Shown here one piece after another: positions 36,959 through 45,257 of a stretch of DNA of 64,000 nucleotides. How positions within the stretch are numbered: the stretch's first letter is position 1; every line of letters starts with the position of its first letter. This DNA comes from Pseudomonas azotoformans. Lineage in GTDB: Bacteria; Pseudomonadota; Gammaproteobacteria; Pseudomonadales; Pseudomonadaceae. Position numbers and translations under genes: made by a program. The DNA lies in NCBI RefSeq assembly GCF_001579805.1, contig NZ_CP014546.1:5022001-5086000 (forward strand). The letters run 5' to 3'. The notes under the pieces were generated by a model that saw nothing but the letters and a program-made list of their open reading frames with translations, was not told the DNA's origin and ran no database searches.

Positions 36959-37849
36959 ATGAACCTGAATCACTCATCTCGTCTATGGGTAGCGCCCACG
37001 CTTGCCTGTTTTTTGGGTATCACCGCCCCGGCACAAGGCGAACAATTCATCGGTTTCGCCCAACCAGGCGAACCAGGGAAGTGGGCGTTGGAATCGTTCC
37101 CTGTGTTCAGTCGGACCACGAATGGCGACGTGCGCGCAGGCAGCAATACGGTACTGGCGTACTTCTCCGAAACCGGGTTTACCGGAACGCAGCGCGACCA
37201 GCTGCAGTTTTGGGTCGGTGCCGACGCCGGCTATACCGGCAGCAACGCCTCTCGCAACAACGGTGCCTGGGGAGTTGCCTCGCCAAACCTGGGCCTGGCC
37301 TATTACTACAACGTGGTTGAACCCACCAGTGCGTATGGCGCTGACGACTTCACCACCTTCTGGGTTAACCCTACGCTTTCTCTGGAGTTTCCCAACGGTA
37401 ACGATGAGGGGTCTGGTTACGGTGCCTTTGCCAACCGCTACGGGGCCAGCTTCAGCGTGGCCAATTACCTGCGCGTCGGACGGTTTGCTGCCACGTTTAC
37501 CCCCGTTGGCATCCACTACGCCTCGCGCAACCGCCACAGCACCGACCTGGGCGATGGCAACCCGGTCAACCTGCGTGGCGGTATCAGTTTCTGGCTGGCG
37601 GACATTGCCGCCGGATATCTGGTGACCGATGACTTATGGCTTGGCCTGCATCACTCCTACCACATCAACAACCGCTCGGCGTCGGATTTCAAAGAGTCCC
37701 GTGAAGGCAAGATCGGCCCAGCGATGACCTACACAGGCTTTTCCAAACAGAAGTTCTATCTGTCGGCAAACCTGAACTTCGATTACTACCACAGCGACAA
37801 CCTGCCCTATTCCAATAGCTTGACCATGGCCCTGGTGAAGTTTTTCTAG
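36959..37849 (+). CDS. Outer-membrane channel, meta-pathway transporter-like (PF13557 type)
   Basis: 296 residues with a signal peptide (SRLWVAPTLACFLGITAPAQGE). The mature chain is rich in aromatic and Gly residues, alternates as a beta-barrel (LQFWVGADAGYTGSN, WGVASPNLGLAYYYNVV, FYLSANLNFDYYHSD) and ends in VKFF. It resembles the outer-membrane proteins that accompany catabolic clusters for aromatic compounds. It lies 47 bases after hyuB within the operon, probably letting the growth substrate into the periplasm. Confidence 0.7.
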   Translation: MNLNHSSRLWVAPTLACFLGITAPAQGEQFIGFAQPGEPGKWALESFPVFSRTTNGDVRAGSNTVLAYFSETGFTGTQRDQLQFWVGADAGYTGSNASRNNGAWGVASPNLGLAYYYNVVEPTSAYGADDFTTFWVNPTLSLEFPNGNDEGSGYGAFANRYGASFSVANYLRVGRFAATFTPVGIHYASRNRHSTDLGDGNPVNLRGGISFWLADIAAGYLVTDDLWLGLHHSYHINNRSASDFKESREGKIGPAMTYTGFSKQKFYLSANLNFDYYHSDNLPYSNSLTMALVKFF

Positions 37850-37881
37850 GGCCATTCAGCCCATCTATCGAGGAATACCGT

Positions 37882-38700
37882 ATGGACAGCAACTTCCACA
37901 TCGCGCCGCAAGACATGCCAGTAACCGTGCGCTGGCTCAACCCTATTGGTTGCCCGACATTCGATGAGCCAATTGCTCACCTGTTGCACAGCATCAAACA
38001 GCCTTCCACCCAGGTGGAAGTGGTGTCTTTTGACATGCCCCACAGCCCTACTCACTTGGAATATCGCGCTTACGAGGCGCTCACCTACGAACGCACCGTG
38101 CGCATCGCCCGCGATTGCGCACGGGAGGGTGTGGACGCCTTGGTGCTTGGCTGTTTTTACGACCCGGCATTGGAAGATGCCCGAGAAATTTCCGGAGAAA
38201 CGCTAGTGGTTGCGCCCTGTCAGGCGAGCTTGCAAGTGGTAGAACACCTGGCGAACCGTTTTTCGATCATTGTTGGCCGCACTAAGTGGATCGAACAGAT
38301 GCGTGCCCGCGTGCAAGGCTACGGCGCGGGCGACCGGTTAGCGTCGTTGAGGCCGCTGGGCATGGGCGTAGATGAGTTCCAGCTAGATCACGCCGTGACC
38401 CGCCGCAAGATCATCGAACAGGCCCATCGCGCCGTTGAAGACGATGGCGCCGAGGCAATCATCCTGGGCTGCACCATCGAATTTGGTTTCTTCGAGGAGG
38501 TACAGCGTGAAGTTGGCGTGCCCGTGATAGACCCGGTGGTGGCGGCCTTTAAAGTGGCCGAATCCATGGCAGGCATGAAGCGCAGATTTGGTTGGCGACC
38601 GAGTCGGGTAGGCAGCTGCGAGCCCCCTCCAGAAGCTGAGATTCAACGATTTGGTCTGTTCCAGGGCCCTGCGCCCATTGGCAACCGTATAAAAGCCTGA
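37882..38700 (+). CDS. Asp/Glu/hydantoin racemase family protein
   Basis: 272 residues. The two catalytic cysteines of the family are at Cys91 (LVLGCFYDPALEDARE) and Cys197 (IILGCTIEFGF). The N-terminal WLNPIGCPTFDE is an equivalent of the family's INPN motif. Hydantoin racemases interconvert 5-substituted hydantoin enantiomers and commonly travel with hyu genes. Start ATG follows AGGAA. The C-terminal 40 residues are an extension with low complexity. Confidence 0.78.
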   Translation: MDSNFHIAPQDMPVTVRWLNPIGCPTFDEPIAHLLHSIKQPSTQVEVVSFDMPHSPTHLEYRAYEALTYERTVRIARDCAREGVDALVLGCFYDPALEDAREISGETLVVAPCQASLQVVEHLANRFSIIVGRTKWIEQMRARVQGYGAGDRLASLRPLGMGVDEFQLDHAVTRRKIIEQAHRAVEDDGAEAIILGCTIEFGFFEEVQREVGVPVIDPVVAAFKVAESMAGMKRRFGWRPSRVGSCEPPPEAEIQRFGLFQGPAPIGNRIKA

Positions 38701-38720
38701 CTTCCAAAAGGATAGCCGCC

Positions 38721-40079
38721 ATGAGTGATAGACCCTCCACGTTCCACCCGGAACAATCCATACCGGGGGCAGGTGCGCGCAGTCACAACGTAGGGGATGT
38801 CTTTAAGGACGTCCCCCTGACGCGCACGCACCTGCAATGCTGCCTGGTGTTGTTTTTTGTGTTTGCGATTGAAGCGTGGGAGATGATGATCATCGTCTAC
38901 ACCTCACCCTTGATTGCAGCCGAGTTTTCCCTGGATGCACTTGCCGTAGGCCACCTGATCAGCGCCATGTTCATCGGCATGCTGGTGGGGGCGCTGGCGT
39001 GGGGCAAAGTGGCCGAACGTATCGGCCGCAAGCGCGCGATTGTCTGGAGCCTGGGCAGCTATGGCGTGATCTCCCTGGCAAGCGCGTTTGCGCCTGACTA
39101 TTCGACGCTGTACGCCCTCCGTTTGCTCTCCGGCGTCGCTGCAGTCGGAATGATGGTGGTGACGTTTGCTCACTTTCAGGAGCTGTTGCCTGTTCGCCAC
39201 CGCGGTGCGTTGACGGTGTTTCTCGCTTCTGGCTGGCCGATCGGAATGCTACTCGCACTGGGCGCCACGGTGTGGCTGCTCCCTTACGGATGGCGGGCGA
39301 TTATCGTGTTGAGTTCACTCGGTGGCTTATGGGCAATTGCGGTGGCACGCTGGGTGCCAGAATCACCGTATTGGCTTGCGTCGATGGGTAGACAAGCAGA
39401 CGCCAGAGCGACAATTGATACGCTGAGTCAAGGCAAGGTGCAACTTCCGGAAAGTTGTACATTACAAGTGGATCGCAGCGTATCGGGCAGCCAACGAGAG
39501 TTGTTCAGCCGCGCACTGCTCAAAGTCAGCCTGCTGCAGATTACCGTCAACTTCACATTTTCCTGGGGGTATTGGGGCTTGCAGACCTGGTTGCCCACAT
39601 TGCTCCAGCAGCGTGGGCTGAGCCTGCCTCAAAGCTACGGTTTTATTGCCCTGTCTGCACTGTGCATGATTCCAGGATATGTCGCCGCATCATATCTGAC
39701 GGGACGTTTCGGGCGTAAAAAAGTCATCGTCGCCTTTATCAGCGCATCCGTGCTGGCAGGCTACGGCTTCGCCAATGCACACACCCTCGAAATGCTCTAC
39801 GTGAGCAACTTTGCCCTGGCATTTTTCAGCCTGGGTGCTTGGGGCGTATGGGGAGCCTGGATCGGTGAGTTGTACCCCACACCACTGCGCACGGTCGGCT
39901 ACGGCTGGGCTATTTTCGCGCAACGCGTGGCAAATGTGCTGGCTCCATCGCTGATCGGAGCGCTGATTGCCCTTGGATCATCGTTCAACCTGACGACCAC
40001 TATCATCAATGCGTTTCTACTGGTCACGGTAATACTCGTCGTATTCATCCCCGAAACAGAGGGCAAAGCATTGAGCTAG
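38721..40079 (+). CDS. MFS transporter, AAHS/metabolite importer type
   Basis: 452-residue, 12-helix inner-membrane transporter. Motif A is GKVAERIGRKRAIVW after TM2, a second copy FGRKKVIVAF follows TM8, and AIEAWEMMIIVY in TM1 places it among aromatic-acid and dicarboxylate-type symporters of the AAHS/MHS families. Being the last gene of the hyu cluster, it is the probable inner-membrane importer of the growth substrate. GGATAG precedes the ATG. Confidence 0.85.
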   Translation: MSDRPSTFHPEQSIPGAGARSHNVGDVFKDVPLTRTHLQCCLVLFFVFAIEAWEMMIIVYTSPLIAAEFSLDALAVGHLISAMFIGMLVGALAWGKVAERIGRKRAIVWSLGSYGVISLASAFAPDYSTLYALRLLSGVAAVGMMVVTFAHFQELLPVRHRGALTVFLASGWPIGMLLALGATVWLLPYGWRAIIVLSSLGGLWAIAVARWVPESPYWLASMGRQADARATIDTLSQGKVQLPESCTLQVDRSVSGSQRELFSRALLKVSLLQITVNFTFSWGYWGLQTWLPTLLQQRGLSLPQSYGFIALSALCMIPGYVAASYLTGRFGRKKVIVAFISASVLAGYGFANAHTLEMLYVSNFALAFFSLGAWGVWGAWIGELYPTPLRTVGYGWAIFAQRVANVLAPSLIGALIALGSSFNLTTTIINAFLLVTVILVVFIPETEGKALS

Positions 40080-40229
40080 TGCCGTCTTGCCTGATTGCCG
40101 AGTCCGACGGATCTCATCGTCGGCATCTGGCAGCCATCGGCCCCAAAGTCAGGCTGAATAGGAAATCGCACATTGCAGGGTTCCTGACGTGGTTCAGGGG
40201 CCTGCATGCCTTTCAAGGATGGAGTTGTC

Positions 40230-42161
40230 ATGGACAGTAAAGAACCAGTACCAAGCAAACTGATATTCCCTATGCAACGGGGACCTTTTCAGAATAATGG
40301 GGCCTCGCCCTGGTATTGCACTATCAGACTCGGTACGCCCGCCCAGTCGCTCAAGTTTTCCCTCGACTCGGGCACTAATATGAGTTGGGTCACCTCGACC
40401 CTTTGTCCTGCCGAACAGTGTGTGCATTCTGGAGGTGGCCGTTTTGATATCGAGGCTTCCAGCACCTTTGCTTTTACTGACTGCGTGCGTCGGCCCTACA
40501 GTTTTGGGCCGTGGGGCACGATGCAGGTGGAGTCAGCCTCAGACATACTGACCTTGCCTAACGATGCACGCCTCGACAGCGAACTTTTTCTTGCAGCGGC
40601 GTACGAGGGTGACCAATTCAAGGCGCTGGACTGGGATGGGGGCCTGGGCCTGCCGTGCAGCAGCGCCTATGTGGAGGGCCGCAGCTCATTTGTGTTCCAG
40701 ACGTTAATGCGCGAAGGCCAACTTGACCCCGCCCAGCCTTTCGTCGCGTTTGACTGGGATGCAGTGAGACACAGTGGAAGCTGTCAAATGGGTGCTATCG
40801 ACCCATCTAAAGCACAAGGCCCCCACCTGTTCTTACCCTGGTCTGTTTATAACGCGTTACCTGGAGTGGAATACATCTGGTCAACCGAATTGAAATCCTA
40901 TTCAGTCGGTTCAGAAAAACTGCGTTCCAATATCAAGTTCGCTCTCGACTCTGGCTCATCGCAGTTCAAAGGTGACTCTGCGCTCATGCGCGAAACACTT
41001 GCTCGTATCGCTCAAGGCAACCAACCTGACATCCTGCTGGAGTTCGCGGACGGGCAAATGACGCTTGGCAGCGACCTCTATAACTGCCGGGTTGAAGCAG
41101 GGCCGCAACAGGGCCAAACAGTTCCTCAGTTCGCACCACTGGGCCTGACCGATCTGGTATTGGTAGGTTCGTTGGTCATGGAGTACTGCTACACCCTCTA
41201 TGAGTATCAAGTGGTGAAATGCAATCGCGAGGTTTATTCACTGGCGCCTGTGGGAGTCTGGCTATTCAATCGCCCGGAAGGTCCACAGATCATTACGCGG
41301 TCTTCGTCGAAGCCCTTCATGCCTGGCGCGAGGGCGGTAGGCGACAGAAAGCTCACCCTGCCGGGCCCCGCTTTCGAAACGGCCACGGTCGCTGGAGCCT
41401 GGCGAAACGACTATGGCTCGGTGATGACTCTGGCAGTGGCAGGGCAGCAAATCACCGGCACTTATCGATCTTCGACCGGCTCAACGGGTGAGTATTCAGT
41501 CATAGGATGCCTATCAGGCTCAGACGCCTCACGCGCTAAAACTCAGCCGCTGGCTATGGCGATTGAATGGCATGACCTTGGCGACGGAACCCAGGACCCC
41601 AGTTGGAACTGGGCCTCGGGTTTAAGTGGACAGCTGAGTGTGACGGACCAAGGCGATGTGCTCACATTGAATCACGTGCTGGTCGCGACCAGCGACTTTG
41701 CGGAGTTGGCTCGTCAGGGCAATTATATCGACAAGTTGGTTTACAGGCGGCTCGAACCGCAAGCCCCTAGCAGGCCGAATGCCAACATCGAACCCTTGTC
41801 CATTGAAAACAACTTGGCTGGGCAGTGGGTCGCGGCTGAAGGATCTTCGTTAGTACTGAGTGTTCACAGCGACAGCAAAAAGCGCTTTGGTATTGTCCAG
41901 GGTTCCTTCAAAGGTCGGGAGGCCAGCGCCGAGGTCACTGGCTTCACTGATATCAATGCGTTGCAGAGTACAATCTCGCTTCAATCCGTTAGCCTTACCG
42001 TCGCCATCCATCATGACAACACAGTTTGCACACTGATTGGCACCTTAGATTTGGTGGCCGACATACTGAGCCTGCTGATACTGACTAGCTCGGCTATCGC
42101 TCCCGGACAGGCTTACTTGGCGACACAGATTTCATCTCTGCATTTCAAGCGGATTTCATGA
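40230..42161 (+). CDS. Pepsin-family (A1) aspartic peptidase fused to two avidin-like domains
   Basis: 643 residues from the ATG behind GGAG; an upstream ATG at 40206 is possible. Residues ~20-340 form a bilobal pepsin-type peptidase. The two catalytic Asp are Asp46 (FSLDSGTNMSWV) and Asp240 (FALDSGSSQF). WDGGLGL, GAIDPSKAQG and LVGSLVMEYCYTLYEY match the pepsin FDGILGL, GGIDxxxxxG and ILGDxFxRxYYTVFD segments. Residues ~388-507 match avidin/streptavidin: GAWRNDYGS, ITGTYRSSTG, AIEWHDLG, GLSGQLS, YIDKLVY. Residues ~529-642 look like a second, degenerate avidin barrel. No signal peptide is visible. G+C is lower than in the neighbours. Bacterial A1 peptidases are rare, and I know of no avidin fusion. 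Confidence 0.8.
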   Translation: MDSKEPVPSKLIFPMQRGPFQNNGASPWYCTIRLGTPAQSLKFSLDSGTNMSWVTSTLCPAEQCVHSGGGRFDIEASSTFAFTDCVRRPYSFGPWGTMQVESASDILTLPNDARLDSELFLAAAYEGDQFKALDWDGGLGLPCSSAYVEGRSSFVFQTLMREGQLDPAQPFVAFDWDAVRHSGSCQMGAIDPSKAQGPHLFLPWSVYNALPGVEYIWSTELKSYSVGSEKLRSNIKFALDSGSSQFKGDSALMRETLARIAQGNQPDILLEFADGQMTLGSDLYNCRVEAGPQQGQTVPQFAPLGLTDLVLVGSLVMEYCYTLYEYQVVKCNREVYSLAPVGVWLFNRPEGPQIITRSSSKPFMPGARAVGDRKLTLPGPAFETATVAGAWRNDYGSVMTLAVAGQQITGTYRSSTGSTGEYSVIGCLSGSDASRAKTQPLAMAIEWHDLGDGTQDPSWNWASGLSGQLSVTDQGDVLTLNHVLVATSDFAELARQGNYIDKLVYRRLEPQAPSRPNANIEPLSIENNLAGQWVAAEGSSLVLSVHSDSKKRFGIVQGSFKGREASAEVTGFTDINALQSTISLQSVSLTVAIHHDNTVCTLIGTLDLVADILSLLILTSSAIAPGQAYLATQISSLHFKRIS

Positions 42162-42188
42162 GTAAGGCGCTAATTCTCGGCCTCTTCG

Positions 42189-42229
42189 GTGAGTGGCTAT
42201 AAGGCTGCTCCGCAGCCTGCTCGCTACAG
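42189..42229. repeat. REP-like hairpin element
   Basis: GGCTGC-TCC-GCAGCC (42203-42217) forms a 6-bp stem inside a context (TGTAGCGAGCAGGCTGCGGAGCAGCC on the minus strand) that resembles fluorescent-pseudomonad extragenic palindromic elements. It lies in the gap between convergent genes. Only one copy occurs in the window, so the assignment is tentative. Confidence 0.3.
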
Positions 42230-42233
42230 GAAG

Positions 42234-43148
42234 CTAGTTGTTCTCTGCAGCGGATTTGAGCAATGCATCAGCCATATCCTCAATATCATTACGCATGCAA
42301 AGCTTCTCCAGCCAGCCCTGCGGAATACCTTGCACACCATAATGCGCACCGGCCAATTGACCAACAATGGCGGCCGTGGTGTCGGCGTCGTCGCCCAGGT
42401 TAGCGGCCGCCAACACGGCATCGGCGAAGTTGCCTGTTTGCAGTACGCACCACAGCGCAGCCTCTAATGACGCCACGGCGTAACCGGTGCCGTTGATCTG
42501 CGCACGGGTCTTGTTGCAATACTCTCCTTGGGCAATCGCCACGACTTGGGGTGCGCAAAGGCCGGCGCATGAGACGCTTAACAGGTCGTCTTTCGTCGCG
42601 CCATTCAGGGCATTACTGATCGCCCGTGCCAGCACCACGCAGCACTCGATTGCCTCTTGAGCGCCATGCGTCGTACGAGAACTTTGACGGGAAAAATCGT
42701 CGATTTGGTGAACGTCAGGGAAGTAAAACAACACAATCGGCGCGAGACGCATCAGCGAGCCATTGCCGGCGGAAAAAGGATCGGTAGGACCTGCAAACGG
42801 ATCACCGTGTGCCTCATAAGCGGTCAGCGCCGAACGCACCGTCATGCCGATATCAAAGCATTCGCCCGTGGAGCTCAAGTAGCCCCACTTCCACCAGTTC
42901 AAATACCGGCCCATCTGGTCGGCTGCGTCGAATCCACCTTTGCGCAGCAGACTTTCGGCCAAACACAGCGCCATTGAGGTGTCATCCGTCCATTGGCCCG
43001 GCTTCAGGCTAAACGGACCTCCACCCACCATGTCGATGAGCGGTGTGAATGTGCCGCGAGGCATGAATTCAACTGTCGTGCCCACTGCATCGCCGCACGC
43101 CAGGCCCAGCAAACTACCGCGATAACGATCCAACAGCGTCAGAGGCAT
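42234..43148 (-). CDS. ADP-ribosylglycohydrolase family protein
   Basis: 304-residue enzyme with the DraG/ARH fold. The dinuclear-metal motifs are all present: GLACGDAVGTTVE at the N-terminus, GQWTDDTSMAL near residue 55 and NLGDDADTTAAIVG near residue 252. It should hydrolyse an ADP-ribose bond or a related ADP-ribosylated substrate. The start ATG is preceded by AAGGA. It converges with the peptidase-avidin gene with a 72-base gap. Confidence 0.88.
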   Translation of the reverse strand: MPLTLLDRYRGSLLGLACGDAVGTTVEFMPRGTFTPLIDMVGGGPFSLKPGQWTDDTSMALCLAESLLRKGGFDAADQMGRYLNWWKWGYLSSTGECFDIGMTVRSALTAYEAHGDPFAGPTDPFSAGNGSLMRLAPIVLFYFPDVHQIDDFSRQSSRTTHGAQEAIECCVVLARAISNALNGATKDDLLSVSCAGLCAPQVVAIAQGEYCNKTRAQINGTGYAVASLEAALWCVLQTGNFADAVLAAANLGDDADTTAAIVGQLAGAHYGVQGIPQGWLEKLCMRNDIEDMADALLKSAAENN

Positions 43149-43182
43149 AATCCTTCCTTGAAAAAGTCAGTCAGTCACCACT

Positions 43183-44223
43183 TTACTTGACCAACCGCTT
43201 CTCCTTGGAGGGGCGATATCCGAAATACGAGCTATAGCATTTGCTGAAATGACTTGGCGACACAAACCCACACGCCACCAGCACCTCCACCTGAGACAAC
43301 TCGGTGTGCTGCAACAACCTCCGCGCTTCGGTCACGCGCAGCTCCATGTAGTAACGCTGCGGCGTGGTGCCCAGCTGTTCCTTGAACAAGCGCTCCAACT
43401 GGCGCCGGGAACGGCCGGCGTAGACGGCGAGCTGGTCCAGCTCCAGGGGCTCTTCGAGGTTGGCGTCCATCAGCTTCACCACTTCACGCAGGGGCGCGCT
43501 GACGCTGACGTTTTCGGTGGGTTTGATGCGCCGATAGCGCGACTCTTCAAAGGCCAGGATGTCTTCGATCCCTTCGACCAGTGCCTTGTCATGCAAGCCC
43601 TTGATCCAGTCCAGCGCCATGTGGAAGGCACCGGACGGACTTGAGGCAGTCAGGCGGTCGCGGTCGATCACGTAGGGTTCGCTGGTGACGTGGGTAGCCT
43701 TGGACACTTCTGCCAGTGCCGGGCGATGTTCCGGGTGGATGGCACAACGATAGCCTTGCAACAGACCGGCACGGCCAAGGAACCAGGCGCCATTCCACAG
43801 CCCCGCGAGGTTGATGCCCTGTTCAGCGGCCGTGCGCAGCAGATGGATGAAGTCTTCGCTGGCCTTGAGTTCCGTGCGAAAACCGCCGCAGATCACCAGC
43901 ATCTCCAGGTCTTGCAGCGCTGCCACGTCCAGGCGTGCATCCGGGCGGATCACCAGGCCAAGGTCGCTGATGACTTCGCCATCGTCACAGCCGAACGTAC
44001 GCGCGGCGAACAGCTCGGGACGCAGCAGGTTGGCGGTGACGAACGTGTCCAGGGTCTGGGTGAAGGCCGGCAGTGAGAAATGTTCGAGCAACAGGAAGCC
44101 GACGCGGGTGACCGCCGCCGGCTCCGAGGTTTCGTTGAGGTAACGCAGGTTCTTGCCTTTCATGCCGCCGCTGAATTGACGTCTTTCCATCGAGGGTTTG
44201 CCCACTCTTATTGTTGATGCCAT
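43183..44223 (-). CDS. GlxA-type regulator (DJ-1/PfpI domain plus AraC HTH)
   Basis: 346 residues from MASTIRVG. The start is uncertain; ATGs at 44190 and 44163 are also plausible. Residues ~30-210 form a DJ-1/PfpI class I glutaminase-like domain (VGFLLLEHFSLPAF, LEMLVICGGF, GINLAGLWNGAWFLGRAG). The cysteine usually found in the nucleophile elbow of active enzymes is Asn-Gly, so it is a sensor, not an enzyme. The C-terminal AraC HTH pair is LDQLAVYAGRSRRQLERLFKEQ and VEVLVACGFVSPSHFSKCY. It belongs to the group including GbdR and ArgR; the inducer is unknown. Confidence 0.82.
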   Translation of the reverse strand: MASTIRVGKPSMERRQFSGGMKGKNLRYLNETSEPAAVTRVGFLLLEHFSLPAFTQTLDTFVTANLLRPELFAARTFGCDDGEVISDLGLVIRPDARLDVAALQDLEMLVICGGFRTELKASEDFIHLLRTAAEQGINLAGLWNGAWFLGRAGLLQGYRCAIHPEHRPALAEVSKATHVTSEPYVIDRDRLTASSPSGAFHMALDWIKGLHDKALVEGIEDILAFEESRYRRIKPTENVSVSAPLREVVKLMDANLEEPLELDQLAVYAGRSRRQLERLFKEQLGTTPQRYYMELRVTEARRLLQHTELSQVEVLVACGFVSPSHFSKCYSSYFGYRPSKEKRLVK

Positions 44224-44417
44224 GGGCGTCATCTTAGGGGCAAATGCGTTGGCTGTCTCAGGCCCTGATCTTGAAAAAACCACAAGCGACCAAAGCCCCC
44301 GGCTAAACAGGGCCAGTCGCATCTGATACGGTTTTTTCTTTGCTATCTGCGTCTGTATCGAAACGCCGCCTGGGCGGACAATAGCGCCACCCCTACTCCC
44401 TTCCCTCTGGAGGCCTT

Positions 44418-44501
44418 ATGACCAAGATGGCACTTTTCCTGTTCGGCTTTTTGGTGTTGACCATCGGCATCGGCCTGCTGGCGACCATCTCGCCGGTCTG
44501 A
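44418..44501 (+). CDS. 27-residue single-span membrane protein
   Basis: A short open frame with an excellent ribosome-binding site (GGAGG five bases before ATG) encodes MTKMALFLFGFLVLTIGIGL followed by LATISPV. It is one transmembrane helix with a positive N-terminus. No family named. It stops 3 bases before the convergent lysE-family stop. It is too short for routine annotation, but the initiation region is convincing. Confidence 0.6.
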   Translation: MTKMALFLFGFLVLTIGIGLLATISPV

Positions 44502-44504
44502 CAG

Positions 44505-45107
44505 TCAGCCGGCGAACAGCATCGGGTACAACGACAGCACCAGCAACGCCGCCATCGACCCGTTGAACAGCCGCAACCAGCGCGGCTCACGCAACACATT
44601 GCGCAAGCCGCTGCCGCATCCGACCCACACACAGACGCTGGGCAGGTTGACCACGGCAAACACCAGCGCAATCACCAGCACATTGGTGACATAACCTTCG
44701 GCCGGCGTATAGGTAGTGATCGCCCCCAGCGCCATGATCCAGGCCTTGGGGTTCACCCACTGGAACGCCGCCGCGCCGAGGAAGGTCATGGGCTTGCCCT
44801 GCACATCAGGGTTGTCGGACATGCCGCCCGCCGTTGCGATCTTCCACGCCAGGTACAACAGGTAGGCCGCGCCCACGTAACGCAGCACTGTGTACGCCCA
44901 CGGAAATATCTTGAACACCTCGCCCAGCCCCAGGCCCACTGAAATCACCAGCAGCATGAAGCCGATGCTGATCCCCAGCGCATGGGGCATCGACCGGCGG
45001 AACCCGAAGTTCACGCCCGAAGCGAGCAACATGGTGTTATTGGGCCCCGGCGTGATCGAGGACACGAAGGCGAACAGCACAAAGGCTGACAACAGGCTGG
45101 TAGACAT
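44505..45107 (-). CDS. LysE family translocator
   Basis: 200-residue inner-membrane exporter of the LysE/RhtB family. The N-terminus is LLSAFVLFAFVSSITPGPNNTMLLASG with the family's SxTPGPNN signature, then GISIGFMLLV, WKIATAGG and AAAFQWVNPKAWIMALG. Five or six helices are predicted. The family exports amino acids or related small molecules. Two close Met codons (45113 and 45107) are possible starts; the second gives the canonical length. Confidence 0.88.
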   Translation of the reverse strand: MSTSLLSAFVLFAFVSSITPGPNNTMLLASGVNFGFRRSMPHALGISIGFMLLVISVGLGLGEVFKIFPWAYTVLRYVGAAYLLYLAWKIATAGGMSDNPDVQGKPMTFLGAAAFQWVNPKAWIMALGAITTYTPAEGYVTNVLVIALVFAVVNLPSVCVWVGCGSGLRNVLREPRWLRLFNGSMAALLVLSLYPMLFAG

Positions 45108-45219
45108 GAACATGATGCGGCATCCAAACGCAGAGGTATGCCAGCGACAGTAGAGGGTAATGCGCCGCCCCGCCCCGTACAGCCAAGGTGCGATTGAGGC
45201 ATACACTTTTTTGCCACGA

Positions 45220-45254
45220 TTTTCACAAAGCTTTCACAGGCAGGCGCCTAGGGT
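45220..45254 (+). promoter_or_regulatory. Candidate PhoB-dependent promoter
   Basis: TTTTCACAAAGCTTTCAC (45220-45237) contains two TTCAC repeats 11 bases apart, the Pho-box period, and matches 12 of 18 consensus positions plus one pyrimidine. A -10-like TAGGGT (45249-45254) follows 11 bases later, as in promoters where the Pho box replaces the -35. No coding gene starts downstream on this strand. Confidence 0.35.
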
Positions 45255-45257
45255 GAC

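Noticed and set aside
40104..40123. Hairpin CCGACG...CGTCGG between the MFS gene and the peptidase-avidin gene
   Set aside because: Six base pairs, eight-base loop and no T-run. Not a convincing terminator.
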